A stretch of DNA of 64,000 nucleotides, from positions 12,584,668 through 12,648,667 of the forward strand of contig NC_058140.1 in the NCBI RefSeq assembly GCF_011075055.1, written 5' to 3'. Below, piece after piece: positions 24,865-36,539 of this stretch. The stretch is from Mangifera indica (lineage: Eukaryota > Streptophyta > Magnoliopsida > Sapindales > Anacardiaceae). The notes under the pieces were generated by a model. That model was given only the letters and a program-made list of their open reading frames with translations. It was not told the DNA's origin and made no database searches. A program made the translations under genes and the position numbers. How positions within the stretch are numbered: position 1 is the stretch's first letter; each line of letters begins with the position of its first letter.

Positions 24865-27479
24865 TTAATATGATTTAAATATAACTTTGAGGTCTAAATT
24901 GAGATTCCTGCATTGTAGGAGTTTGCTTGTTTGCATTTACCTGCTAACAATATATATATATATATATATATATAAAAGCTTTTAAAAATTTTTAAAATCA
25001 TTTCACTATATTTTAAAAGACCCTTATAGATAGAGATATATTAGAATTGAAGCTATTCATATTTGAATATATATTTTATATTTGAGATTTAATCAATATC
25101 GTTGCATTAAAGTCATAATTATTCAAAGACTTTTCTTCTTTTTTTTATTTTTTTTTCTTCGAGGATTTCTTTTTATTTTTTTCTCCAACGAATCTTTGTA
25201 ATCTTCTCCAATAATATTCTTCACCAAGTTTAAACTCGAATTAACCTCTAAATTTAAGATAAACTTGAGTTAAATTTTCTTCGAAGTTGACTCCACTTAA
25301 ATGGCTTAAAATATTATTATTTGCGTATAATATAAGCTCTTTTTTAAGTTATTTACATTACTAAAACTTGGCCACTATGTTTAGACCATATTTTAAATTT
25401 GACTTTGTATTAGACCCCATTTTGAAATGAATAATACTATGTTTCACTTTAAATATATAAAATATATACACACTTATATATGTCATTACAGGATTAGATA
25501 ATATTTTATCATTAATTCAAAATCACTCAATCGTATGATAATATATATCGAATATATATATTTATTTACTTAAAATAAATACACATAGTTTTATCATATT
25601 GAAAAAGTTTTCATAGATCTGAAATTATTATTTCACAACTAACATAATTTCATAAAAGTTGCAGTTTGATGTATCCTACTTTCATAAACTCTAATACCAA
25701 CTAACAGAAATGGACCCAAAATCCAAATCGTAGCATCACTATTTTATAAAGTATATTTTTGGTAAGAATAAAATAAATGTTACGAGCGCGTATTTTTTAT
25801 TATATATAAATAGTATATTATTTTCTGATTGAATTATTTTAAATTAAAAATAATATAATATAATAATATATTATTTATGTAACTAATTGTGTAAACGTAA
25901 CTTTAAAGTAATAATAAAGTAGAAGTGTCTAGAAAAAAAGTGCATCTGGGGTTTTAAAATTCTCAAAATCTAACATGTTATGGTGACACTTTCAAACTTG
26001 AGAAGGACTCACCCACACTTTCATTCAAGTATGAAACAACTTTGCCTAAATCTAGCAATTGTAGAGGCATAAGAGATGGACACAAAAGAAAGTGGTGACC
26101 TGGCGTGTTAATAAGTTTGCACGTGACTGTCACATGCTATTGTTAAGACGAAAGGCATCAAGCAGCATCTATAGAGATCCCTTCCTGTTTCTTCTTTGTA
26201 ATCAAGTCAAGATATGGCATGTGTTTTTATGGATTGTGGGCTTTAAATCTTTTATTCCTTTTTATATAGGCCTTTGAGTCCACTTATTATTTTTTTGTGA
26301 TATTGTGAAAGTTTATAATTATTTATTGGTTGAAGGTCTATTTTTCATAAAAGTTTTAATTTAATTTTGAAAATATATTTATAATAATTTAAAATTTAAA
26401 ATATCTATTTATAAGTTAATTTCTGTTAGAATTTTCAATTAAAGACAACGATAAAATCATTATTTTATTATTATTATTATTTTATTATTAATAAGTGAAA
26501 ATTTGATAAAACACTAATCTTTATATGGGAATGATGGCAAGAAAATGTGAGCCACAACAAATTGTTAATTTTTGTGACTTAATAATGAATCCAATGGTGC
26601 CACATTAGATGTCACAGCACCTGTAACGTGCCATTGCCAATACCTTATAAAAATGATGGGTAAATGCATGTGCTGAAGCCACGTTGTTCATATGCTAAAA
26701 TTAATCACATGTTGAAAGCAGTTGTCACATCTTTCATGTGCTTTAATTTTTTTTTACCACACGTTTTGTTTCAGTGTTGAATTTGAAAGTGAAAAATAGA
26801 AGAAAAGTCGTGGCGTTGGTTGGGGGAATTGAAAACATGAAGCACGTTACTGTTTGGATCTACATGGGCCATGTGTGATTAAGGCCCAAACGATCTCTCG
26901 AAGCCTCGATGGAGCAATCGAGAGCTTATTTAGTGACATAATAATTTTTTTCTTTTTATGGGTGAAAAATGATTGTTTGGATTGAGAGAAAATGAGAAAG
27001 AGAACAAATTCTTTTACAGCCTTTTTAGATGTTGGAGGGAAAATATGCAACCACAATTGCTAAATTCGTGTGATTTTATTATATTGGCCAGGTCAAATCC
27101 CTTATATTTTCCTTACCACATGAGCATATCTATATTTCTTTGTAATTTATAGGCTCAACCTTTTAACCCTAACATAAGTTTACTTATATATTTGGAATAT
27201 TGAAAAAAAGTCACATTTTGAACTCGTTTATACAATTTTACAACATTATGTTAATTTAGTAATATTATGTTAATTTAGTTTAAGTATATAAATAAATATA
27301 AATTTATTAGTATCATTATAAATTAAATATTATTTTATCTTTAATTTAAAATCATTTTATTAGATAATTATACATATAATTGTGTAAACATAATTTTATT
27401 GATTTTCAAATTAAAACATATTATAAATGAAATTTCCTAAAACTAACGGATGAAAGTTGTCCTTGTTTCCCTTTCTATA

Positions 27480-28254
27480 GCTCCTTAAGCTATGTCAACT
27501 GAAGATCATCTTCTTCCAGTGCAACAGTAACTCCCCTTAAATGTGGACCAATGAAGCCTTTGTAGTAAATATAAACAATAGACTACAATGAACATGTTCA
27601 AAGAGACCTTTCAATAACTTAATGCAATTTTACAATACTAATACCTGATCTTATTTTAGTTCAAGTCCATTATTTTCTATAACATTTGTACTATATCTTT
27701 TTTTAACCGTACTTAAGATTGATTTTTGAGCTAACTCTTTTTCTTTTAGTCTCATGTCATATTAAATTTTTACAAATGTTGTTGTATTCATGGTGGAGTA
27801 TTCCTCATATTCAGTCTCATCATCTTCCTCATTTTCATTAGTATCTCCCATTTCTTGCATGTGCAGAGGCAAACTACATGAGCTATTAACCCAAGCAAAT
27901 TCTTCCGTGGCAGCAACTGTTGAAAAAAGGATTTCCCGATTCCATTATGCTTCAGTTTTTTTGGTTCTCAAGTAATTGAAATTCTTAAACTCCTTCTTGA
28001 GTTGATCCAAGTGAATCTTGAACTGAAGTTGATCGTAAGTTTTACTGGTAACACCCTCAAACTTGGTTATTTTGTTTAATCTTCCAACACCTGTAAAATT
28101 CCTTCGAGACCCATCTGCATTGTTTCATTTCTTCAGCACAAAGAGTTTGGAAAATCCCATTTGTTCTTCTGTCCCAACCTGCCTCTTCCTTTGGTGAATC
28201 AGTTAGAACTTGGTCTTTTCCTTCCACATTCTTAAAGTGAAGTTGGCTTGACAT
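27480..28254 (-). pseudogene. Decayed MYB/SANT-like (Harbinger-associated type) gene fragment
   Basis: Read leftward from 28254, one frame gives GWDRRTNGIFQTLCAEEMKQ and a second, after a shift near 28060, gives FEGVTSKTYDQLQFKIHLDQ followed by LKKEFKNFNYLRTKKTEA, then a stop and WNREI. The spacing resembles the plant MYB/SANT-like domain (WD..T..F...C.EE...R...F.....F...T...Y...Q.K...D.LKKE) found in transposon-derived and L10-interacting MYB genes. Frame changes and stops show it is not functional. The family call is moderate. Confidence 0.5.
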
Positions 28255-29827
28255 TGAATCTTAATAACCAACTAATCGTGTCATTAGAAAATTAGCTAAA
28301 TTATGTGCTTCTTCAAAAAATAAGGCCCTCGAGTGCTATTTATAAAAGATATTTTGATAATTTTACGAAGTATTATAATTTTTTGCTCATTTTAATAACC
28401 TGACTGTTTACACATGAAACACTTATTAAAATGAGTAGAAATTATAATACTTCATAAAATTATTAAAATATCCCTTAAACAGAAGTACCAAAAATGTCCT
28501 CAAACTCGATAACATAAATGTATAGTATGTAAAATCCACAAATGCATAAGCCAAATCATAAATAATAACTTAAAGCATCAACATCATGGATGTCATGACT
28601 GCTATGCCCTCACTGCCTCAGTTCAACAGTCTCGTCACTCTGCAACTGACATTTCTATGCGTTACTTGTAATATAAATAAGAAAAGAAATAAGTAATAAT
28701 TACTAGGTATGAGACAATGTGTCCTGTACATTTCTTTTCTTAGTCATTTTCATTCTATAAATATATATTCCATTTGAACTTAGTACTTGAGGTAAACGTT
28801 TAAACTCTGAACTCAGTTTGAACTAATTTTGAGTCTATTTAAATTGTGTTTTTGGTTGATCTAAACAAAACCCCACCTATTTTGTATCAAAAAATTCCAT
28901 TTCAACCCAATTTTTTAGGTGGTACTGAAAATTATCAATTCAAATACCATAACGATGGTAGAGAAAGAGAAATTAATAATCAAAATCTTGGTAGTGAGAA
29001 AGAGTGTTTCTTCACTCTACATATATAATTGACCGACAACTAACGATTAAGAGAGAAATATATGTAAACGAATAGTTTTGATGACAACAAAGAGTCTTCT
29101 ATTACTATCTTTTAGGGTAATTGTACAACTAATTAAAAATTGATAAAATGCTCAAATTTGAAATCTAATGTAATCGAAAAATCGTAATTTTCAACCATTA
29201 TAAGCTTAATTGAGTCGATCAAAGGCCAACTAAAGTTTATCTTAATTACACATACAAAACTCAGAACCATAACTCAAGCTCTATTTATTTGAGCTCAATT
29301 AAACAGAGCTAATATTCGAGTCAAGTCAGCTCATATCCACCTTTACTCGACACACATATGATCATCTAATAAAAGTATCCCGCATCATTATGCATATATG
29401 AAACTATTGATTATTGAAAGGTCATATGTGCACCAAATTGTTGGAGGTTGAGATTTGGGATGGGATTAGATGGGAAAGGAACGCACAAACACAATTTGCA
29501 CAGCCCATGAAATGATATTGTGACACCCCAAACAAATGCATTATTGAAACATCAAATGGAGAGGAAACTTTTAGGTAAATTTTTTTAATAATACCTTGAA
29601 TCATCCTTCAACTCTCTTCGAATTCTTGTTCAAATGAAAATTGAATCAACCATTAACTTCTTGTTTTACCAAAATATTGACTAGAAGAAATCATAATAAA
29701 AATTGGGCTGGGCAATAAAATTTGAATAGTTGCTTCTATATCAATTTGTATGTACCCAACGATGGAAAATCAATAATACATTAACATCACCATATAATGA
29801 AACTTAGCACAAAAATGTGTAAATTTT

Positions 29828-30401
29828 TTACGAAGAAACGACGTCGTGTTCTCGGTCTCCTGCGGATTGCATTACGGAACAAGCAACGACCTGCGCCCAC
29901 TGCCTCAATCTCACTTTCACCGTTTCTGGATCTTCACCTGTCAACTCACATAATTCACAACCATTAGAGTGTTACAATTGTAGCCCACTACTTTCAAAAC
30001 TATCAAAAATAACCCTTACCTGCATCAAAAATGGTACTAGAGCTACCGGCATCACCATCAGAAAAAATGGAGGATGTTGACGAGGACCTCGACAGTCTAC
30101 TACTATACTGTTTATTCACAGCACAATAAAACCCTAAAGCGGGTAAAGTGTCCGATAATTTCGGATCCAGTTCCGGTGAATCAGGTTCGAATCCGAAACC
30201 TAACTCGATAGACCCTCGCAACTCTTCCAAATCGTCGTTCGTAACGCTCTTGCTGCGTTGTAGACGACGATTTCTTTTATAATTCCCCTTCCGCCTCTGC
30301 CACGCCTCGTCTCGCTCCGCATCGGGAGACCACGACCACTGCTTGCACAGCGGCCTTGGAACAGGTGGCGGAGGTGGTGGCGGCACGTTAAATTTCGACA
30401 T
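29828..30401 (-). CDS. DUF1685 family protein
   Basis: Function unknown; DUF1685 proteins are small plant proteins. Two exons join in phase: 30401-30020 and 29937-29828, giving 163 residues. Residues 7-13 are a run of seven prolines, followed by a tryptophan-rich and basic stretch. The family core TNDDLEELRGSIELGFGF starts near residue 54, then DTLPALGFYCAV near 85. The C-terminal block DPETVKVRLRQWAQVVACSV in exon 2 matches the family's usual ending. The start is the ATG at 30401; the open frame extends upstream only through TTG. In Arabidopsis a DUF1685 gene lies between COR28 and EMB2758, as here. A GA/CT repeat precedes the gene. Confidence 0.88.
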
Positions 30402-30453
30402 GGCTCGCCGCCACTGCAAGGCTCCTGTCCTGTAATTTCAAATTGTGTCTTTG

Positions 30454-30484
<31 letters not shown>
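30454..30484. repeat. (CT)10 run followed by a (TA)n run upstream of the DUF1685 gene
   Basis: On the transcribed strand this is (TA)n followed by (GA)10, about 55-85 bp upstream of the ATG. GA repeats near plant start sites can be bound by BBR/BPC factors (established); a role here is inferred. It is also a likely length polymorphism. Confidence 0.8.
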
Positions 30485-31401
30485 GATATGAGGTAAAGGT
30501 GGACCCGGGTAGTTGGTGGGTCTACAGGTGAGACCCGCTAAATCATTGGGGATTTAAATTATATTTTGCCACGTCATTTTGTTAGGCGCAAGCTGGCTTT
30601 AAATAATTTTCTAATTCTAATTATTATTGTTGATACGGGCAAAAATCACTCAGGCAATCACCCCGATTTTATTTCAAAATATATTTATTTATAAATTAGG
30701 CAAATAGGTACAACCGTTATTCAATTTTAATTTTAACATAAGGTAATATAGTCATTTCACATACAAACACATTGATAATCCTAGCATTCTCTGATCCTTG
30801 TAATCTGATAATTGATTTGATTTATAATTATTTAATGATGAAATAATATGATACGTAACATGATATAATCAAAGTAATCTAATTCACCTTTTTTACGTTT
30901 TTTGTTTTTTTTCCCAAAAGAAAGAATGCGCATGATTTTTGAAGAAAATTCAAATAAAAGTGCATGAAAACAAGCTGGCAAATTAGAAAGAATGGGGACG
31001 AAGAAATTGAGTCAAAAGTTTAACGTGTTTCACAATCTATTCTTGATGGGTCAAGAGTTGGCGCTTCTTTTTCCAGATAAGCACCTGCCCACCACTATTT
31101 ATATTCTGTTCCGCCACCCTGTTTTGCTACATAGAAAATGAAGCACTTAAATTTCTCAGCAAAATTAAGATTCAAGGTGATAGATTTGTGCCATAAGAAC
31201 AGATCAATATGAAAATATGTCAACTTTTGTTTGGTACACCACAGCTCAATCACATTATCTTTCTGAAATATGAGTCTTTACAACTTTCATTGTACCTTTT
31301 CTGTGATCTAGTCCAATTGCCTTTTTGAAAAAATATGCTTGACATTGTTGACTGTTACAAGAGAATAGAATTCTCTTTGCTGTCCTGGGCATCCATCTAT
31401 G
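30485..31401. other. Intergenic DNA between DUF1685 and PPR genes
   Basis: About 0.9 kb of AT-rich sequence containing the DUF1685 promoter and the PPR gene's 3' UTR. No further gene, RNA or clear repeat is seen. Confidence 0.6.
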
Positions 31402-33855
31402 TTACCAATAGTCTCCACAAGAGCAGATTCCCTCTTTGAAGTGATGGAAACGGTTTGAGTCCCTTACGATAATCTCTCTCTCAGTAATACGTGATATGAA
31501 TTTAGTTGCATTGTGACAGTCGCCGCAAACACGCAAGTTCTTGAAAATTCGGATGGGAGTTTTAGGAGGGGTGCTAATGATTCCAAATGCAATTGCTAGT
31601 CTCTCACTGTGACTTGTGAGGATGTGCTCCTTCTCATCATCTTCAACATCTTGTAATACAAAACTGTAGTCTGGAACGTAACCGAGGCTCTTCATTTTTG
31701 CAGTTAAATTCCTCAACTCGCTGTATATTTCTTCACATTTTGGATGTGTTTGATTCCCAGTGTAGAAGACATCAATGTTACTGTTCACTTCTATTGAAGT
31801 CCATCCAGGTGTCTTCTTCAGTCCTCTGACTCTAGCCAGTGATCTCACTTTATCAACGCCTTCCCATTTCCCAACATTTGCATAAATGTTTGACAACAGA
31901 ACATAGTAGCCGACATTCTCTGAATCAACTTCAAATAAACAATGTGAAGCAAATGCACCCAACTCAATGTTTCCATGTATTCGACAAGCACCAAGAAGAG
32001 CACCCCACACGGAAGCATCAGGTTTTAGAGGCATATTTTTTATAAAATCGTATGCCATTTCTAATTGCCCAGACCGGCCAAACAAATCTACCATGCAGCC
32101 ATAATGCTTCAAATGAGGCTTGATCCCGTATTCTTCCTTCATCATACGGAAATACGATTGGCCCTCACTAACCAAGCCTGAATGACTACATGCCGATAAC
32201 AAAGATACAAATGTGATATGATCTGGTTTCACTCCTTCATCCAGCATTACTCTGAATAGATCTAGAGCTTTCTCACCATGCCCATGTACTGCATGACAGG
32301 ATATAATGGCATTCCAGGGGACTGGACTCCCTCTTGGAATTTCATAGAATAAAGACATAGCATCATCTAATCTCCCACATTTTCCATACATGTCAATAAG
32401 GCAAGTTCCAATGAAAACATCCAAGTATAGACAATTCTTAATCACCTTGCCATGAACTTTCATCCCTTGTCGCACAGCTCCAATATGGGAATAAGCTGGT
32501 AGAAGGGTTACCCAAGTGCCTTGGTTTGGGATTATCCCATTGCACTCTTCCATCATCTGGTAGACTTCAATTGCCTCACTTGCAAGACCATTTTGAGCAT
32601 AGCCAGTGATCAAAGTGTTCCACGAGATCACATCTTTTACAGGGAGTCCTTCAAAAACTGAACAAGCAGAATCTATCACACCCAACTTGGCATACATATC
32701 AACAATTGCATTTCCAATTACTACATCATCCATAAGCCAACCTCTCCTCACTATGAATCCATGTATTGACAAGCTATTCTTATGATCATTTAATTGAGCA
32801 ACAATGGAAGCCAAGCTCACTAATGTCAACAAGTCAGGCTGAATTCCAGCTCTTTGCATCTTCTCAAAGAACCTATGGGCAGTTATTGGATCGTCATTTT
32901 GCTCATATGCAGAAATTATTGAGTTCCATGAAACAATATCTCTCACTACCATTTGGTCAAAAACTTTAAGTGCCTGCTCCAAGATACCGAATTTTGCATA
33001 CATGTTGATCAAAGCATTGGACACAAACAAATCAAATTCCAACCCATGCTTTATAATATACAAATGAATCAACATCCCTGTTATAATATCACCTGATTGT
33101 GCACAAACAGGAAGAATACTTGCAATTGTAACTGCATCCATTTTAACTCCTTCAAGTCTCATTTTGCCCAACACGTCTAGAGCTTCTGTAGCATTCCCAC
33201 TTTGGCAATAACTAGAAATCATTGCATTCCAAGAACCCCTGTCTCGGACTGGCATATCATCAAATAATTTACGCGCAACATTTGCTAGGCCAAATCGGGC
33301 ATACATATGTAACAAGGAAGCAGCCACAAAGACATCCTGTTCAAAACCTAGCTTTAAAACTGAGCAATGCATCTTCTTCAGTTCAACTAGATTTCCACAG
33401 GCTTTCAGCACGGGAGGAAAAGTATAGAAATCAGGTCGAAGACCAGAGGTCAGCAAAAAATGGTAGAAACAATCCAAAGCTTTGCAGAAATAGCCCCCAC
33501 GAACATAAGCAGAAACCATTGAATTCCATGTAAAAACATTCTTATTTGAAATCTGATCAAAAGTGTAGCGAGAGAATGAAACATCACCAAGGTTGGCATA
33601 CTGATTGACAAGCTTGGTGGAGAAAAAGATGTTTTGAATCTTCCCCGACACCACAAGAAATGCATGTAGACACTTAAGAAGGTGCACTTTGGAGCACGAT
33701 TCAAATAGAAAGCCAAAATCAATCTCTCTGTTGTCATTGTTAATGCTATCTGATGTAAGCAGCTGAGAATTTACAGCTGCTGAAAACAATGAGCAACGAG
33801 CTTCAAATAATGGCAAGAATCTGGAAAAGCTCCCATCTTTGAAGATTGGTGCCAA
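31402..33855 (-). CDS. EMB2758: PPR protein, PLS class with DYW domain (EMB2758-like)
   Basis: A pentatricopeptide repeat protein of the type that binds organelle transcripts and directs C-to-U editing. The 817-residue frame has no intron, as is usual for the family. It carries about a dozen P, L and S repeats (for example SWNAMISSYCQSGNATEALD), then E/E+ motifs, then a complete DYW deaminase domain: the zinc-binding HSE (SHSERLAIAFG), CxxC (CGDCH) and a final C-x-C-G-DYW tail. The N-terminal ~40 residues are rich in Arg, Ser and Phe and could target an organelle. Protein and position match Arabidopsis EMB2758 (At4g33990), whose loss is embryo-lethal. RNA targets cannot be read from the sequence alone. 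Confidence 0.95.
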   Translation of the reverse strand: MAPIFKDGSFSRFLPLFEARCSLFSAAVNSQLLTSDSINNDNREIDFGFLFESCSKVHLLKCLHAFLVVSGKIQNIFFSTKLVNQYANLGDVSFSRYTFDQISNKNVFTWNSMVSAYVRGGYFCKALDCFYHFLLTSGLRPDFYTFPPVLKACGNLVELKKMHCSVLKLGFEQDVFVAASLLHMYARFGLANVARKLFDDMPVRDRGSWNAMISSYCQSGNATEALDVLGKMRLEGVKMDAVTIASILPVCAQSGDIITGMLIHLYIIKHGLEFDLFVSNALINMYAKFGILEQALKVFDQMVVRDIVSWNSIISAYEQNDDPITAHRFFEKMQRAGIQPDLLTLVSLASIVAQLNDHKNSLSIHGFIVRRGWLMDDVVIGNAIVDMYAKLGVIDSACSVFEGLPVKDVISWNTLITGYAQNGLASEAIEVYQMMEECNGIIPNQGTWVTLLPAYSHIGAVRQGMKVHGKVIKNCLYLDVFIGTCLIDMYGKCGRLDDAMSLFYEIPRGSPVPWNAIISCHAVHGHGEKALDLFRVMLDEGVKPDHITFVSLLSACSHSGLVSEGQSYFRMMKEEYGIKPHLKHYGCMVDLFGRSGQLEMAYDFIKNMPLKPDASVWGALLGACRIHGNIELGAFASHCLFEVDSENVGYYVLLSNIYANVGKWEGVDKVRSLARVRGLKKTPGWTSIEVNSNIDVFYTGNQTHPKCEEIYSELRNLTAKMKSLGYVPDYSFVLQDVEDDEKEHILTSHSERLAIAFGIISTPPKTPIRIFKNLRVCGDCHNATKFISRITEREIIVRDSNRFHHFKEGICSCGDYW

Positions 33856-33999
33856 TCTGAGTACAAATTACAAAGCAAATTAACAGTAAGTGCATGGAGG
33901 ATTATTATTAACATGTATAAAGAAATGTTTGCAAATTGCAAGGTCAAAACTTTCTTATTTGAAAATCTCTTTGCTTTAACAGTTATGAATTGATACACA

Positions 34000-36539
34000 A
34001 ACTCCATTAGTTATTCTCAGTGAAATGAGGCTTCCCTTCTTTATGAAATCCCAAAAGCCAAAGCATTAACCAAAATTCTTTCATTTTACTGCAAATTCCC
34101 ATCGACAAAACAGGGCTCAAAGAAAATCCAAGAGACGAAAAGAGAAATGGATGTACCTGATCATACATGTAGATTGCACTGAGATTATATCAAAAAAAAA
34201 AACAAATCGAATTGCCTTTGCAGATGGCTCGCTTGACAGTTTAGACTTCAAATTGAGCCAAGGGTTTACCGCAAGCAAGGGTTTAGTTTGAGAGCTTCAG
34301 GGGACGTTTTCGAGGAAAACGTTAGACGGGCTGAAAATTTGGGCTCATTTTTGGGCCGCTCATGACGGAATCCTATCTACTGTTTATTTTTTAAATTATG
34401 ATACTGTATACGAAATAAGATTATAAGCAGTAACATTGATTGTATTTTGATTTTAAGTTTTATTATTACTATTATTCAATGAGAAGTATTATATACATAA
34501 TTTTTGTACACATGTCATCACATGATTGGATAATTAAAAATTAAAAATAAAACAACATCTAATCACATAGTAACATATCGTTATTTGTATATAAAATTGT
34601 ACATATAATATTATTGTTATTCAATTTCTTATGCATAATAGTATGGGATTTTACTTAATTTATATATTAAAATTAGGAGGTGATGATGCGTAAATACTAT
34701 GCCTATATGTTCGTTAGTGGTTTAAAAACTAATAAGCTTTAATGTGCTACATGATTAACTGATTTTGAATCATAAATAATACAATATTTAATAATATTTG
34801 AAATTGAATGTATATAACATTGTTTTTCAATTATCGGTATGATATATTCAAGAATAAGAGGTCACTCGACCCCTTTTGTGCTTGTTTACAATTACATGAT
34901 GAGCTCGTAGACGTTTTTATGATCCAAGTCTATTCTAAAAGCAAATTATGAGGGGTCTGAAGAATGTTTGATGAATGTCGGGGTCAAAAGGTAACTAAAA
35001 AGTTATATTTATAAGGTTAAACTGATATATTCAAAAATTGAGGAAATAAATTTAAAAGTAATAAATTGATATTTTTCTATATAAATTTTAAAAAATTATG
35101 TGATATTGACAATCTCGAACCTAAACAATAAAATTATGTGATTTTAAATTAAAAATACATTTATTGTCAAAAAAATGAAAAATTATTCTTCTATGTGACG
35201 ACCATATCAAATATTTCACATTACCTTTGGGTATAAACCCTAAATACAAAAATGTAATAATTTAAATAATATTAATATATTGTTTTGAATTAACAATTTA
35301 TAGTGGCACTCAATCAAATTAATTGGACCATACTGGTATGTTATGCCAATTTATGAGTTTGAAATTTATTTTTAAAATAATATTATATATATAAATAATA
35401 TATATAATTTTATGTATTAAAAATAATGTATTATTATATAATTTAATAATTTAAAAAATATTATTTTTTAATAATTCATTAATTCTATACGAGATAAAAA
35501 TAATAATATTAATGAAGTATTACTAGGTTTTTAAAATTACAATCACATTCGAGACTTCATGAATTATTAAGTTTCTTAAAATTTTTTATATAAATAAAAG
35601 TAATAACAACAATCGAAGGATGACAGTTTGGTGAGGAAGCAATGGCGAGATGACACGTATTAATGGGATGGGCTTGGTGGAGAGGGAATAATGTCAGAAA
35701 TCGTTATCTCTTCACGACAAAACACACCAATTCCCATACAACGCCTCACCAGAATGACCCTTCGTACACCTCACCACTGTCAATCTCAACGACCTGATTT
35801 AACGTGAAGTTGGACCCACACACTCCACAACCAGTAACGCCTCCACGTGGCACGTGGACCCCGACTATGTGCCAGAATGTCAGGACAGGAAAAAGAAAAA
35901 GATTGCAAATCCTTGACTTGATTGGTCAATTTTAACGCAGAATGTGTGTCCTTCCTGCATCTGCGTCCAAATTCCATCCTCCATTTTCTATTTCTTTTTC
36001 TTTTACAAATTATTCTCCAATCAAATAAAGCATTGATCCGAGGTATAAGAAATGAAATTATTTAATTTTTTTATTTTACAAGAATTAAAGATATACAAAA
36101 TACGATATCAATCTCACGAGACGCTTCGGTAGGTCGGTTAAATGGAACACATGCATATCAGCTACCACTAAACTGTGTCGTTTTCCCGTGATGACCTCCC
36201 TAAATGAAGACAAAATTGAGAAAATATGGAAATTGATGGAGTGATGTGAGTTCGATGAGGAGAAAAAAGGGAAATGTGTGCTGCTTAACTCGTCTTATCA
36301 CTTTGCGTTGCTTTTCCACGGTGTCGTTTTCGTAATTTTTGGCTTTGGAATCATTCACTTTGGGAACTCAATTTTACAATCCACGCATGGATGGAGAGTG
36401 ATGTGATGTTACGATTTGGGGCCACGTCATGTGATAAAATTTTGGTCTTTTCATTGTGGATGGACAACTTTTATTTTAAAGTAATTCCGCTTTTATAATT
36501 ATTTTGGATTACTTCAGGTAAAAAAAATAAAAATAAAAA
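34000..36539. other. Divergent intergenic region between PPR and ABF genes, proximal half
   Basis: It holds the PPR promoter, an AT-rich dispersed palindrome at about 34480-34620 and a related piece at 35380-35470, and a tandem G-box at 35844-35856. A less AT-rich stretch at 35630-36450 contains further ACGT cores (for example GCCACGTCA near 36421) and looks regulatory rather than coding. Confidence 0.5.
35844..35856. promoter_or_regulatory. Two adjacent G-box/ABRE motifs
   Basis: CACGTG occurs at 35844-35849 and again at 35851-35856, separated by a single G, inside CCACGTGGCACGTGG. Coupled ABREs are the classic binding site of ABF/AREB factors and mark ABA-inducible promoters (established). 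The nearest downstream gene on the plus strand is itself an ABF, now about 3.6 kb away after several insertions. Autoregulation is inferred. Confidence 0.6.

Larger units (their letters stand above)
21751..29827. other. Gene-poor, transposon-rich intergenic region
   Basis: About 8 kb without an intact gene. It holds MITEs at 22531-23437 and about 24175-24864, a truncated Tourist-like piece at about 23850-24170, copies of an AT-rich dispersed palindrome (about 22200-22335, 25425-25600, 25770-25900, 27240-27410), a (TA)n run near 24949-24974 and a decayed MYB/SANT-like relic at about 27480-28254. Short open frames here show no domain. Confidence 0.7.

Noticed and set aside
29140..29345. TCAA/TTGA-rich stretch like the interiors of hAT relics
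   Set aside because: No termini or target duplication could be found; similarity may be compositional.
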